DNA of 64,000 bases. It comes from Chryseobacterium taklimakanense (GTDB lineage Bacteria > Bacteroidota > Bacteroidia > Flavobacteriales > Weeksellaceae). The notes below the pieces were generated by a model that saw only the letters and a program-made list of their open reading frames with translations, made no database searches and had not been told where the DNA came from. Position 1 is the stretch's first letter, and the number at the start of each line of letters is the position of its first letter. Position numbers and translations under genes: made by a program. This document shows positions 1-8,447 of the stretch, one piece after another. The stretch covers positions 1,860,001 to 1,924,000 of the forward strand of contig NZ_LT906465.1 of the NCBI RefSeq assembly GCF_900187185.1, written 5' to 3'.

Positions 1-1285
1 TGAAAGACTGAACTTTGTTTGAAAACGAGTAGTTACCATTCTCGAAAGTCATAGCATTCTCGCTTACCCTGTTCCAAGTAGAACGTGGCTGAGGACCTGA
101 GTTACCATTTGCAACCTGCATTGACGATCCGTCAAGAATGTTATAACGGAAAGCCGCTTTGTGCTTATCGCTGATATTCCAGTCTAATCTTGCCAATAGT
201 TTATCTCCTTTTTGCTCAGCTTCATTTGCGTATCCCTGATATCTACCCGGATCGTATCCCCAAGTATTGATCAAGTGATTTCTCACTGCGATAAGGTCAG
301 ATTCTTTAACTCTAGAGATATTTTGAGCAACATTTGCTACACCGTTTTGAGACGCTCTCCAAAGGTTTGCACCTGATGCATTTGCACCTGTAGCAGTTTC
401 TCTTTCAGCACTGATGAAGAAGAATAGTTTATTTTTAGCGATAGGGCCACCAATGGTAAGACCGTTCACAAGTCTAGCACCGCTTACCTTATCGATGTTA
501 TTGCCATTGATTTTCCAGCCGTTAAGTTCTTTACCGTTGTAGTATCCGTAAAGTGAACCGTGGAATTTATTGGTTCCTGATTTTGTTACAGCGTTAATCC
601 CAGCACCAGTAAAGCCTGATTGAGTTACATCAAACGGAGCAATGTTTACAGAGATTTCCTGAATTGCATCCAAGGAAATCGGCTGTGAGTTACCGCCAGG
701 AAGTGGGTTAGTAGACAAACCAAAACCGTTGTTAAAATTAGCACCGTCGATTTGTAAATTGTTATACCTCGCATCTCTACCTGCAAAAGAAACACCATTT
801 GCCTGTGGAGTCAGTCTTGTAAATTCCGTGATGCTTCTCGTAGTTTGAGGAAGTTCCTGAATTTGTTTTTGTCCAACGTTCGTTGCTGCACCAGTTTTGT
901 TTTGGTTGGTAGTTGATCTCGCTCCGGTTACTACAACTTCAGCGATATCTTTAGTTTTTACAGACGCACTTGGGTTAAGCACGAAAGGCTGGCCAAGTTC
1001 CAAATATACATCATCGTAAACCTCAGCGGATTGACCTGGTCTGCTCACTTCGATTCTGTAAGGGCCACCAACACGCATGTTAGAAATGTTGAATCTTCCT
1101 GATTCGTTTGCAACACCTGTGTAAACAGTACCTGACGGAAGGTGTGTTGCGGTTACGGTAGCTCCTGCAGACTGTGTAATTACACCCTGGATGCTACTCG
1201 TAGTAACCTGCGCATGTAAAGTTCCATAGCCGCAAAATGCAATCGCAGCAATAAGAACCGACTTTTTTAAAGGACTAAAATTCAT
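1..1285 (-). CDS. TonB-dependent outer-membrane receptor, Oar-like (3' part outside window)
   Basis: The reading frame is open from an ATG at 1285 to the left edge, so about 428 N-terminal residues are seen. Residues 1-26 form a signal peptide ending LHAQ. A carboxypeptidase-regulatory-like beta-sandwich follows (about 28-110; motifs GVITQSAGATVTAT and NESGRFNISNMRVGGPY). The TonB-box/plug region then begins near DIAEVVVTG, with QELPQTTRSITEFTRLTP and a plug core FAGRDARYNNLQIDGANF. This order matches Oar-like TonB-dependent receptors, which are outer-membrane beta barrels that take up ligands or act as adhesion porins. No partner gene such as susD is next to it. The substrate cannot be read from the sequence. 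The gene has its own promoter and is separated from nadC by a strong hairpin. Confidence 0.9.
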   Translation of the reverse strand, partial: MNFSPLKKSVLIAAIAFCGYGTLHAQVTTSSIQGVITQSAGATVTATHLPSGTVYTGVANESGRFNISNMRVGGPYRIEVSRPGQSAEVYDDVYLELGQPFVLNPSASVKTKDIAEVVVTGARSTTNQNKTGAATNVGQKQIQELPQTTRSITEFTRLTPQANGVSFAGRDARYNNLQIDGANFNNGFGLSTNPLPGGNSQPISLDAIQEISVNIAPFDVTQSGFTGAGINAVTKSGTNKFHGSLYGYYNGKELNGWKINGNNIDKVSGARLVNGLTIGGPIAKNKLFFFISAERETATGANASGANLWRASQNGVANVAQNISRVKESDLIAVRNHLINTWGYDPGRYQGYANEAEQKGDKLLARLDWNISDKHKAAFRYNILDGSSMQVANGNSGPQPRSTWNRVSENAMTFENGNYSFSNKVQSF

Positions 1286-1319
1286 ATCAATTTATTTATA
1301 AAAATTAAATTTTCACGGT

Positions 1320-1328
1320 GCAAAATTA
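1320..1328 (-). promoter_or_regulatory. -7 box of the Oar-like receptor gene
   Basis: On the minus strand the sequence is TAATTTTGC, an exact match to the Bacteroidota -7 consensus TAnnTTTGC. It lies 34 nt upstream of the receptor start codon, which leaves a short AT-rich leader. Confidence 0.6.
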
Positions 1329-1341
1329 ATTCTAAAAAAGG

Positions 1342-1392
1342 AAGGCTATATTAACAAAATGTTAATTATTAAAATTTTGTTAATATAGCCTT
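1342..1392 (-). terminator. Long-stem terminator after nadC
   Basis: A 19-bp perfect stem (arms 1342-1360 and 1374-1392) with a 13-nt loop is followed on the minus strand by a T-rich run. It lies 114 nt past the nadC stop and just before the receptor promoter, so it should insulate the two units. Base composition makes it nearly symmetric, and it could terminate in either direction. Confidence 0.7.
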
Positions 1393-1505
1393 TTTTCTCT
1401 TTGATTTTCAGGTGATTTGTGTTTCAAATCGTGCGTTTAAACTTTGGCAAAGATATTTATTTATTTTTAAAAATATTAAGAAAATTTAATTACATCATAA
1501 TTTAT

Positions 1506-2369
1506 TTAATCCTTCACGGCCTTCAGGCTAATATCAATATTTTCAGCGGAATGCGTCAGTGCACCCGCAGAAATATAAGTAACGCCGGTAGAAGCCACAT
1601 CTTTTAACATCTCTCTGGTAATTCCGCCGGAAGCTTCACTTTCACATCTCCCGTTGATGAGTTCTACCGCTTTTTTCATGGTTGGTACGTCCATATTATC
1701 GAGCATAATGCGGTCCACTTTTGCATTGATGGCTTCCTTTACCTCGTCCAGATTGCGGGTTTCTACCTCAATTTTCAGTTTCTTTTTATTCTTTTTCAGG
1801 TACTCTTTGCACATTTTCACGGCATTGGTGATGCTTCCGTTGTAATCGATATGATTGTCTTTTAGCATGATCATATCATAAAGCCCGTACCGGTGGTTTG
1901 TGCCACCACCAATGGCGACTGCCCATTTTTCACAAATCCTGAAATTAGGCGTCGTTTTCCTGGTGTCGAGAAGCTTGGTTTTTGTACCGACCAGACGTGA
2001 ATCCCAATCGTGCGTCAAAGTTGCAATACCGCTCATACGCTGCATGCAGTTCAAAACCAGTCTTTCGGTTTGGAGGATCGATTGTGCTTTACCGGTAACA
2101 ATGAACGCAATATCACCAGGTTTTGCAGACTCACCGTCTTTGATCATCACTTCAACCGACATATTTTTATCAAAAGTCTTAAAGATAAATGCCGCCAGTT
2201 CCACACCTGCGACGATGCAGTGCTGTTTGATGATGCAGCGCGCTTTCTGCACCAGATCCGCCGGAATGGTGGAAAGTGTTGAATGATCGCCGTCCTGAAT
2301 ATCTTCTTCGAGTGCGGATTTTATAAATTGCTTTAAGGCTTTGTCGGTTACGTATGGTGGTCTTTTCAT
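1506..2369 (-). CDS. nadC: Nicotinate-nucleotide pyrophosphorylase (carboxylating)
   Basis: Quinolinate phosphoribosyltransferase: it converts quinolinate and PRPP to nicotinate mononucleotide in de novo NAD synthesis. Visible hallmarks are the DTRKTTPNFRICEKWAV segment (quinolinate and PRPP binding), the AIGGGTNHRYGLYDMIMLKDNH motif region, IEVETRNLDEV, and MLDNM near the C-terminus. The start was placed at the ATG at 2369 (protein MKRPPYV..., 287 aa). An upstream ATG at 2399 would overlap nadB and add ten residues with no family counterpart. The gene follows nadB by 19 nt, so the two are cotranscribed and act in consecutive steps around quinolinate. nadA was not seen here. Confidence 0.95.
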   Translation of the reverse strand: MKRPPYVTDKALKQFIKSALEEDIQDGDHSTLSTIPADLVQKARCIIKQHCIVAGVELAAFIFKTFDKNMSVEVMIKDGESAKPGDIAFIVTGKAQSILQTERLVLNCMQRMSGIATLTHDWDSRLVGTKTKLLDTRKTTPNFRICEKWAVAIGGGTNHRYGLYDMIMLKDNHIDYNGSITNAVKMCKEYLKKNKKKLKIEVETRNLDEVKEAINAKVDRIMLDNMDVPTMKKAVELINGRCESEASGGITREMLKDVASTGVTYISAGALTHSAENIDISLKAVKD

Positions 2370-2388
2370 TGATATCAAAATTAGAGGA

Positions 2389-3987
2389 TTATTCAGCAAT
2401 CATCAGTGGTTTTGTCGCCAAATCCTTATTATAAAAACTTCCTTTATTTTCGGTCATTTTCAAGGAATGTTTTATAATTAAGTAGCTTATATTCACCAAA
2501 TTACGAAGCTCTGAAAGTTGTGGCGACAGGATGGAATAATTATAAAGTTCGGTTACGGCTTCGTAAATGTCACGCTGCTTCTTTTTCGCAAGTTCCAGTC
2601 TGGTGTTGCTTCTTACTATGGCAACCAAATCGCTCATCAGTTCCTGGAGCTGTTTACGCAGATAAGTTACCATCACCATCTCATCCATCATTTTCATGCC
2701 TTCCTCATTCCATTCCGGGATGGCCTTTAAATCATCGAAGTTGAAATTGTTTTCCTTCAGAAGTTCCACAGTTTTCATCGCTGCATTGTGCCCGAATACC
2801 AGTCCTTCAAGTAACGAATTGGAAGCCAGTCGGTTCGCGCCGTGAAGCCCCGAATTGGTGCATTCGCCTACGGCAAAAAGATTTTTGATGGAAGACTGCC
2901 CGTCCATATCAATATCGATGCCTCCCATCAGATAATGGCACGCCGGAACCACCGGAATCATTTCCGCGAAAGGATCGATGCCTTCCTCGATGCATTTATT
3001 GTAGATATTCGGAAAGTGTTCCTTGAATTTCACTTGATCCATCGCGGTACAGTCCAGTCCGACATAATCATCGCCGCTGATGTTCAGTTCGTTATCAATC
3101 GCTCTGGCTACGATGTCGCGGGAAGCCAGCTCTTCGCGCTCATCATATTTGTGCATAAATTTTTCACCGTTTTTCAGGCGAAGTTTTGCACCGTCGCCAC
3201 GAACTGCCTCAGAAATCAGGAACAGCATTCCGTCGCGTTTCGAATACATCGCCGTCGGATGAAACTGGTAATACTGCATATTGGAAACCTTTCCGCGCGC
3301 ACGGTGCACGAAGGCGATTCCGTCACCGGTCGCAATAATCGGGTTTGTCGTGTTTTTATAGACGTGTCCCGCTCCTCCGGTAGCTACCAAAGTGATTTTC
3401 GCGGTCACTTTCTTGATTTTTTTATTCCTTTCATCGAGAATATAGGCGCCGTAACACGCAATTTCCTCAGTGTCCCAGTCTTTTCCGGGAACGTGGTGCT
3501 GCGTAAGCAAATCAATCACATAATGGTGATCGAGCATCTCGATATTCGGAGATTTTTTGATGGTTTCCAAAAGGGCGCGCTCAATTTCAAAACCGGTAAT
3601 ATCTTTGTGGTGAACGATGCGGTTTTCGGTATGTCCGCCTTCGCGTCCCAGTTTGTAATCCCCGTCGTTTTCCTGGTCGAAATGTGTTCCCCAATCCACA
3701 AGTTCCTGAAATCTCGCCGGACCTTCCCTGATCACCATTTCCACCACGTCGCGCTTGTTTTCGCCGTCGCCGGCGCGCATGGTGTCTTCAATATGTTTCT
3801 CAAAATTATCTTTATCAAAGTCGGTCACCACAGCTAACCCGCCCTGTGCATATTTCGTATTGCTCTCATCTTCATCGGCTTTGGTTACGATTATAATGGT
3901 TGCGTCCGGCATTTGCTGGGAAACTTTTATCGCGTAAGAAAGTCCGGAGATTCCGGAACCGATGACGAGGACATCAGCTTTAGTCAT
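2389..3987 (-). CDS. nadB: L-aspartate oxidase
   Basis: FAD enzyme that oxidises L-aspartate to iminoaspartate, the first step of de novo NAD synthesis. The dinucleotide-binding motif VIGSGISGLSYA is at the N-terminus, followed by TKYAQGGLAVV. Catalytic-region motifs of the fumarate-reductase/aspartate-oxidase family are HPTAMY and ELASRDIVARAID, and the FAD-binding C-terminal segment is HGANRLASNSLLEGLVFG. The length of 532 aa is normal for NadB, and the lack of a long succinate-dehydrogenase C-terminus supports NadB over SdhA. It is first in a two-gene operon with nadC and is preceded by a clear -7 box 16 nt upstream of the ATG. Confidence 0.95.
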   Translation of the reverse strand: MTKADVLVIGSGISGLSYAIKVSQQMPDATIIIVTKADEDESNTKYAQGGLAVVTDFDKDNFEKHIEDTMRAGDGENKRDVVEMVIREGPARFQELVDWGTHFDQENDGDYKLGREGGHTENRIVHHKDITGFEIERALLETIKKSPNIEMLDHHYVIDLLTQHHVPGKDWDTEEIACYGAYILDERNKKIKKVTAKITLVATGGAGHVYKNTTNPIIATGDGIAFVHRARGKVSNMQYYQFHPTAMYSKRDGMLFLISEAVRGDGAKLRLKNGEKFMHKYDEREELASRDIVARAIDNELNISGDDYVGLDCTAMDQVKFKEHFPNIYNKCIEEGIDPFAEMIPVVPACHYLMGGIDIDMDGQSSIKNLFAVGECTNSGLHGANRLASNSLLEGLVFGHNAAMKTVELLKENNFNFDDLKAIPEWNEEGMKMMDEMVMVTYLRKQLQELMSDLVAIVRSNTRLELAKKKQRDIYEAVTELYNYSILSPQLSELRNLVNISYLIIKHSLKMTENKGSFYNKDLATKPLMIAE

Positions 3988-4003
3988 TTTTTTTTATTTA
4001 AAA

Positions 4004-4012
4004 TCAAAGTTA
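4004..4012 (-). promoter_or_regulatory. -7 box of nadB-nadC
   Basis: The minus-strand sequence TAACTTTGA fits TAnnTTTG and is followed after 16 A/T-rich bases by the nadB ATG. No NAD-sensing operator was recognised. Confidence 0.55.
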
Positions 4013-4021
4013 AGAAAGTGA

Positions 4022-4648
4022 TTACAAAAACCTGAACAATTTCTCGTCCGGTTTGCGTACTTTTTTCATGTGCTGAAAGGAATCATCTTCAGCGCGGTAA
4101 CCTAGAGCCAGCGTCACGTTTACCGATTCTTTTTCAGCATCGAGATTAAGGATTTCTTCAATTTTTTGGGAAATGAAACCTTCCATCGGGCAGCTGTCAA
4201 CATTTTCCAAAGCGGCTGCAAACATCAGATTTGCCAAAACGATATAACCCTGCTTCTCGTTCCAGGAATGAATTTTATCTTTTTCTACAGAATCTTTGAA
4301 AAAGTTGATGCTTTTTCGGAAGGGTTGCAGGCTTTCGGGCTCCACGCCGCGCACTTCGGCGATATGCTTGAAATAGCCGTCGATGTACTGGTCTTCAATA
4401 TCTTTTTTTGAAGTGATAACGATGAGGTGCGAACAGGTTGAAACTTGAGATTTATTGTAAAAGGCGTCCTGAAGCTGGTTTAAAACCGCATCACTTTCCG
4501 CCACATAAATTTTATAGGGTTGAAGGCCGAGCGAACTCGCCGAAAGTTTCCCCGCCAGCAAAATTTGCTTCAGCACATCAGCAGTAATTTTTTCTTTGTT
4601 GAATTTTTTTACGGAATATCTTCGTTGAAGGGCTTCGATGTAATTCAT
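4022..4648 (-). CDS. NAD(P)H-dependent nitroreductase-family flavoprotein
   Basis: A 208-aa protein of the NfsB-like nitroreductase family: FMN enzymes that pass hydride from NAD(P)H to nitroaromatics, quinones or similar acceptors. Visible features are the N-terminal FMN-phosphate motif RRYSVKKF, SSLGLQPYK in the FMN-binding loop, NLMFAAALENVDSCPMEGF (family helix and substrate loop) and the C-terminal LGYRAEDD. Length is typical. It is a single-gene unit with its own promoter 3 nt before the ATG, so the mRNA should be nearly leaderless. The physiological substrate is unknown. Confidence 0.85.
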   Translation of the reverse strand: MNYIEALQRRYSVKKFNKEKITADVLKQILLAGKLSASSLGLQPYKIYVAESDAVLNQLQDAFYNKSQVSTCSHLIVITSKKDIEDQYIDGYFKHIAEVRGVEPESLQPFRKSINFFKDSVEKDKIHSWNEKQGYIVLANLMFAAALENVDSCPMEGFISQKIEEILNLDAEKESVNVTLALGYRAEDDSFQHMKKVRKPDEKLFRFL

Positions 4649-4651
4649 CCA

Positions 4652-4660
4652 ACAAATTTA
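4652..4660 (-). promoter_or_regulatory. -7 box of the nitroreductase gene
   Basis: Minus-strand TAAATTTGT (TAnnTTTG) ends only 3 nt before the ATG at 4648. It fixes the start codon and predicts little or no 5' leader. Confidence 0.55.
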
Positions 4661-4709
4661 CTGAATAAAATTTTTAGCAATTATTGCATTTATAAATTGC
4701 GGATACAGG

Positions 4710-5192
4710 CTAGAACAAACCGCCGGAACTTTGATTTTCAAAACCTTGATCAACTTGCAGGACGGGCAAGTTGCAAGCTGCAACGGCTAATTTGTCACAG
4801 ATTTCATTTTCCGGATGTCCGGCATGCCCGCGAATCCAGTGGAATTTTGGCCTGTGTTTTTCGAGTAAGGGAATGAGGCGTTGCCACAAATCCGGATTTT
4901 TTACATTCCTAAAGCCTTTTTTTATCCAGCCATAAATCCAGTTTTGGTTGATCGCATCGGCTACATATTTACTGTCGGTGTAGATATGCACTTCATTGTC
5001 ATTGGTTTTCAGTTTTTCTAAAGCGACGATTACCGCAAGCAGTTCCATGCGGTTATTGGTCGTTTTCTGAAAGCCCTGCGAAAACGTTTTCTGATAATTT
5101 TCCTGGGGAATGCGCATCAGGATCCCGTAACCGCCTTTTCCGGGGTTACCGCTGCAGGCTCCGTCGGTATAGATTTCTATTTTGTAGCCCAA
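4710..5192 (-). CDS. rnhA: Ribonuclease HI
   Basis: Cleaves RNA in RNA-DNA hybrids. Three of the catalytic acidic residues are visible at Asp10 (YTDGACSGNPG), Glu50 (NNRMELLAV) and Asp73 (IYTDSKYV). The usual C-terminal segment RGHAGHPENEICD holds the histidine loop and the fourth acidic residue. The 160-aa length is normal, and the basic handle is present (NWIYGWIKKGFRN). It begins 9 nt after the dnaB stop and has no promoter of its own, so it is cotranscribed with dnaB, a sensible pairing with replication. Confidence 0.95.
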   Translation of the reverse strand: MGYKIEIYTDGACSGNPGKGGYGILMRIPQENYQKTFSQGFQKTTNNRMELLAVIVALEKLKTNDNEVHIYTDSKYVADAINQNWIYGWIKKGFRNVKNPDLWQRLIPLLEKHRPKFHWIRGHAGHPENEICDKLAVAACNLPVLQVDQGFENQSSGGLF

Positions 5193-5201
5193 ATCAGATT
5201 C

Positions 5202-6809
5202 TTAAAATGGAAGTGCGTTATCTTCGTCCTCGTCATCAAAATCGTTCATCGATGATCCGGAAAGTCCGGCATAACTTGAGTTGTCCGGTAAGTCGAAAGC
5301 TGCGCCCGGCTGTATTGTGGTTTTCAGTCTTTCGAAACCGCTGGGTTCATCTTTCTGTCCAAAATTCGACGGCTGGTAACCAAATCCGCTTCCATATGCT
5401 TCCAGATCGGCAAATTTTCCTAAATTTTTGATGAAAGATAGCCTTACATCAGCCGTGGCGCCGTTTCTGTGCTTGGCAATTATGAGCTCTGCCTGGTTTT
5501 CAGTGGGTGTTTCTTCGCCCGGCGGATCATTATCCCACTGCGTAATTTTATAATATTCAGGACGAAAGATAAATGATACAATATCAGCATCCTGCTCGAT
5601 CGCTCCCGATTCCCGCAGATCGGAAAGTTGAGGCCTTTTTCCCGGCCTGTTTTCTACACTTCGGGAAAGCTGCGACAGTGCAATTACCGGTACATTGAGT
5701 TCTTTTGCGATGGCTTTGAGTGATCTGGAAATCATCGCGATTTCCTGTTCACGGTTTCCGGCGCCTTTTCCGCCAGAATTTGCGGTCATCAGCTGAAGGT
5801 AATCCACCATGATGATTTTCACGCCGTGCTGCATTACCAGCCTTCTGCATTTTGCCCTGAAATCAAACACTGAAAGTGAAGGTGTTTCATCGATATAAAG
5901 TGGCGCATTTTCCAGTGCGGAAACGTTGGCGAATAATTTTTCCCAATCTTCGTCAGGCATTTGCCCTTTTCTCAATTTTTCTGAAGAAATGCCGGTTTCT
6001 GACGAAATCATCCTCGTTATCAGTTGAACTGAAGCCATTTCCAGCGAGAAAAGTGCAAGCGGAATGTTGTGTTCTACCGCTATGTTTCTCGCCATAGACA
6101 GCAGGAATGCCGTTTTACCCATTGCCGGGCGGGCTGCGATGATGATGAGGTCAGAATTTTGCCAGCCGCCGGTTTCTTTGTCCAATGCGGAAAATCCGGA
6201 CGGAATGCCGGAAAGCCCTTCCTTGTCGCGGAGAGATTTTATGGATTCAATGGCCTGTTTTACAAGGGAATTGGCTGTATCGAAACCTTTTTTGATGGTT
6301 CCGTTGGTGATTTCAAAGAATGACTGTTCTGCTTTATCCAAAAGTTCAAAAACGTCGGTAGATTCCTTGTAAGAATTATCAATCACGTTGGCGGAAACAT
6401 TGATGAGGCTCCTCAAAATATATTTTTCGAGGATGACGCGCACGTGGTATTCGATGTGTGCGGAGGAACTTACTCCCAAAGTCAGTTCAATGATATAATG
6501 GTCACCGCCGGCCAGCGACAGTTTTTCTTCCCGTTTAAGTTCTTGAATTACAGTCATCAGGTCCACAGGGTGATTGCCTTCGTACAATTTCAGGATTGCC
6601 GAAAAAATCACCTGGTGTCTGGGATCATAAAAAACATCGGGCTGAAGCAGGTCGATGGAATAATCCAGCCCCTTTTTGTCTATTAAGAATGTTCCGATGA
6701 CCAGTTTTTCAAAATCTACTGCATTGGGCGGCAATTTTCCTTCTGATATGGAGAGTTCCCGCGCAAAATTACCGTGTATGAGAGACGATAAAGTTTCCTT
6801 CTGTGCCAT
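5202..6809 (-). CDS. dnaB: Replicative DNA helicase
   Basis: Hexameric replication-fork helicase. The N-terminal DnaB domain is at about 20-125, then a linker, then the RecA-like motor domain (about 195-455) with Walker A ARPAMGKTAFL, Walker B region IIMVDYLQLM, the LSQLSRSVE motif and the DLRESGAIEQDADIV motif. The length of 535 aa is longer than the E. coli protein (471). The extra length is a C-terminal tail of about 70 residues, low in complexity and ending DDEDEDNALPF, which resembles the acidic tip of single-strand-binding proteins. The promoter lies 3 nt upstream of the ATG. No intein was seen. Confidence 0.97.
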   Translation of the reverse strand: MAQKETLSSLIHGNFARELSISEGKLPPNAVDFEKLVIGTFLIDKKGLDYSIDLLQPDVFYDPRHQVIFSAILKLYEGNHPVDLMTVIQELKREEKLSLAGGDHYIIELTLGVSSSAHIEYHVRVILEKYILRSLINVSANVIDNSYKESTDVFELLDKAEQSFFEITNGTIKKGFDTANSLVKQAIESIKSLRDKEGLSGIPSGFSALDKETGGWQNSDLIIIAARPAMGKTAFLLSMARNIAVEHNIPLALFSLEMASVQLITRMISSETGISSEKLRKGQMPDEDWEKLFANVSALENAPLYIDETPSLSVFDFRAKCRRLVMQHGVKIIMVDYLQLMTANSGGKGAGNREQEIAMISRSLKAIAKELNVPVIALSQLSRSVENRPGKRPQLSDLRESGAIEQDADIVSFIFRPEYYKITQWDNDPPGEETPTENQAELIIAKHRNGATADVRLSFIKNLGKFADLEAYGSGFGYQPSNFGQKDEPSGFERLKTTIQPGAAFDLPDNSSYAGLSGSSMNDFDDEDEDNALPF

Positions 6810-6812
6810 AGG

Positions 6813-6821
6813 GCAAAGATA
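6813..6821 (-). promoter_or_regulatory. -7 box of dnaB-rnhA
   Basis: Minus-strand TATCTTTGC is a perfect TAnnTTTGC, separated by CCT from the dnaB ATG. Transcription should start at or within a few bases of the ATG. Confidence 0.65.
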
Positions 6822-7019
6822 GAATTTTTGCAGATTGAAATGAATTTATTAATTCACAATAGATGATGTTTTGACTTTAAATTATTGATTATCAGGTCGC
6901 GTCTGTGTTAATAAGTTAGGTGGTAGAGATGACGGGGCTTTGACGGGCTGAGACTGACAGTTGCGCCTTGAATGTGAAATAACCTTGCTTAAGCCTAAAT
7001 TACCCTGAAACGAATTTAT

Positions 7020-7125
7020 AGCCCGGGTTGCAGCGGCATCCTTTTTTGTTTTTCCGGAAAAACAAAAAAGATACAGCGGAAAACCGGCCCGTGCGTCCTG
7101 AAAAAAGTAAAAACGCCTTGCTCCT
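7020..7125 (-). other. Structured 3'-UTR element with a 30-bp perfect palindrome
   Basis: The 6822-7130 stretch has no gene; its left part (6822-7019) shows nothing recognisable. The right part starts 6 nt after the MFS stop and contains a perfect palindrome at 7041-7070 (15-bp arms, CTTTTTTGTTTTTCC and its complement), flanked by GC-rich segments (AGCCCGGGTTGCAGCGGCAT at 7020-7039; CAGCGGAAAACCGGCCCG at about 7074-7091). I recall very similar elements downstream of genes in many flavobacterial genomes. It probably ends the MFS transcript and may be a conserved RNA fold. Whether it matches the Rfam Flavo-1 family could not be checked. Confidence 0.5.
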
Positions 7126-7130
7126 AAAAA

Positions 7131-8369
7131 TCAATAATTCATTTTGCGGAGGCTCGGGAAGTTTTTTCCTACGATTAAAGCGATTAAAAGCGTCATGGTA
7201 CCGCCAAACACCACCGAACGCACCACGCCGAGGAGTTTTGCTGCGAGGCCACTCTCAAATTGGCCGAGTTCGTTGCTCGACATGATGAAAATGGAATTCA
7301 CGCTTAAAACCCGGCCACGGATATGTTCCGGGGTTTTCAGCTGCACGATGGTTCCGCGGATGACGACCGAAATGCCGTCTAAAATCCCGCTCAGAACCAG
7401 GAAGAAGAACGAGAGCCAGTACCATTTCGAAAGCCCGAACGCAATGATGCAGAGCCCGAAACCGGCCACAGCGAAAAGCAGGATCTTGCCCTGATTTCTC
7501 CTCAGTGGAATGAAGCTTAATGTAATGATTACCAGCATGGCGCCAATGTCTGAAGCCGCATTGAGAAAGCCGAACCCTTCAGCGCCGACATTCAGGATAT
7601 CTTTTGCGAAAACGGGAATCATCGCCACTGCGCCGCCGAATAGAACGGCAAACATATCGAGGAGCAGCGCGCCAAGGATTTCTTTGGTTTTGAAGATATA
7701 GGCAACGCCTTCTTTCATGCTTTCTAGCAGTTTGATTTCTTTGCCGGCGTTTTCAGAATAGTGCCTGTTGATGAACCAGAAAAACAGGGAGGCAAACGTC
7801 ATAATACCGACAATGATAAACAGCGTCCCTGAAATGTTAAACCAATGAATGAAAAATCCGCCCAGCGCGTGGCCTGTAACCGATGCGGTAAGAAAGGTCG
7901 CCTGGTTGATGGTAATTGCTGAAGCAAGCTTTTCTGTGCCCACGATTTTTGGAATCATTGAAGGAATGATCGGGCCTAAAAATGCGCGGCAAATCCCGGT
8001 AAAAAAGATGGTTCCGTATATGAAATAGGTGAGCTGTTTATTGCTGAAATGATGCAGATCCTTTTCGTAAAATGCTAAAAGCGCCAGAAGCCCGATGAGA
8101 AATACATAGCAGTAATTCATGATCAGCAGCAGCCTTTTCTTCTCGGTATTGTCGATGACGTGGCCGGCGTATAATGCTGAACTCAACGCAGGGATGACTT
8201 CAGAAAGTCCGATTAGGCCAATTGCGAAAGGATCTTTGGTAAGGTCATAGATCCACCATCCGAGAAGCGTGGCGAGCATCCTGAAAGAAAGGATGAGGAA
8301 AAATCTGCCGGTCATCAAATTCCTGAATTCAGAAATCCTGAGTGTTTCGATTGGTTTTGCGGAAATCAT
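7131..8369 (-). CDS. MFS transporter, EntS/MFS_3-like
   Basis: A 412-aa integral membrane protein with about 12 hydrophobic segments, of the EntS/MFS_3 major-facilitator type (drug, siderophore or metabolite export by proton antiport). Family features are the N-terminal EFRNLMTGRFFLIL, the loop GLIGLSEVIPALSSALYAGHVID after TM2 (MFS motif A region, here ALYAGHVIDNTEKKR), and the second-half IRGRVLSVNSIFIMSSNELG. The start is the ATG at 8369: a -7 box lies 3 nt upstream of it, which rules out the earlier ATG at 8396, because that codon would fall upstream of the promoter. It is divergent from the SMR gene. Substrate unknown. Confidence 0.85.
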   Translation of the reverse strand: MISAKPIETLRISEFRNLMTGRFFLILSFRMLATLLGWWIYDLTKDPFAIGLIGLSEVIPALSSALYAGHVIDNTEKKRLLLIMNYCYVFLIGLLALLAFYEKDLHHFSNKQLTYFIYGTIFFTGICRAFLGPIIPSMIPKIVGTEKLASAITINQATFLTASVTGHALGGFFIHWFNISGTLFIIVGIMTFASLFFWFINRHYSENAGKEIKLLESMKEGVAYIFKTKEILGALLLDMFAVLFGGAVAMIPVFAKDILNVGAEGFGFLNAASDIGAMLVIITLSFIPLRRNQGKILLFAVAGFGLCIIAFGLSKWYWLSFFFLVLSGILDGISVVIRGTIVQLKTPEHIRGRVLSVNSIFIMSSNELGQFESGLAAKLLGVVRSVVFGGTMTLLIALIVGKNFPSLRKMNY

Positions 8370-8372
8370 TGT

Positions 8373-8381
8373 GCAAAAATA
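8373..8381 (-). promoter_or_regulatory. -7 box of the MFS gene
   Basis: Minus-strand TATTTTTGC (TAnnTTTGC), 3 nt before the ATG at 8369. It decides the start codon of the MFS transporter. Confidence 0.6.
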
Positions 8382-8434
8382 GGAGTTTCCCACCACGCAT
8401 CATTCAATATAAAAGCTACTTTCGCCTAAAAATT

Positions 8435-8443
8435 TATCTTTGC
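8435..8443 (+). promoter_or_regulatory. -7 box of the SMR gene
   Basis: TATCTTTGC (TAnnTTTGC) followed by AGCT and the ATG at 8448. This leaves no room for a riboswitch or long leader. The box is 53 nt from the divergent MFS box. Confidence 0.65.
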
Positions 8444-8447
8444 AGCT

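Noticed and set aside
2842-3837. 331-codon open frame on the plus strand across nadB
   Set aside because: It lies wholly antisense to a clear L-aspartate oxidase, shows no family motif, and long antisense frames are common opposite conserved genes of this codon use.
8397-8447. Guanidine riboswitch before the SMR (SugE/Gdx-like) gene
   Set aside because: The -7 box is only 4 nt from the ATG, so there is no leader RNA to hold an aptamer.
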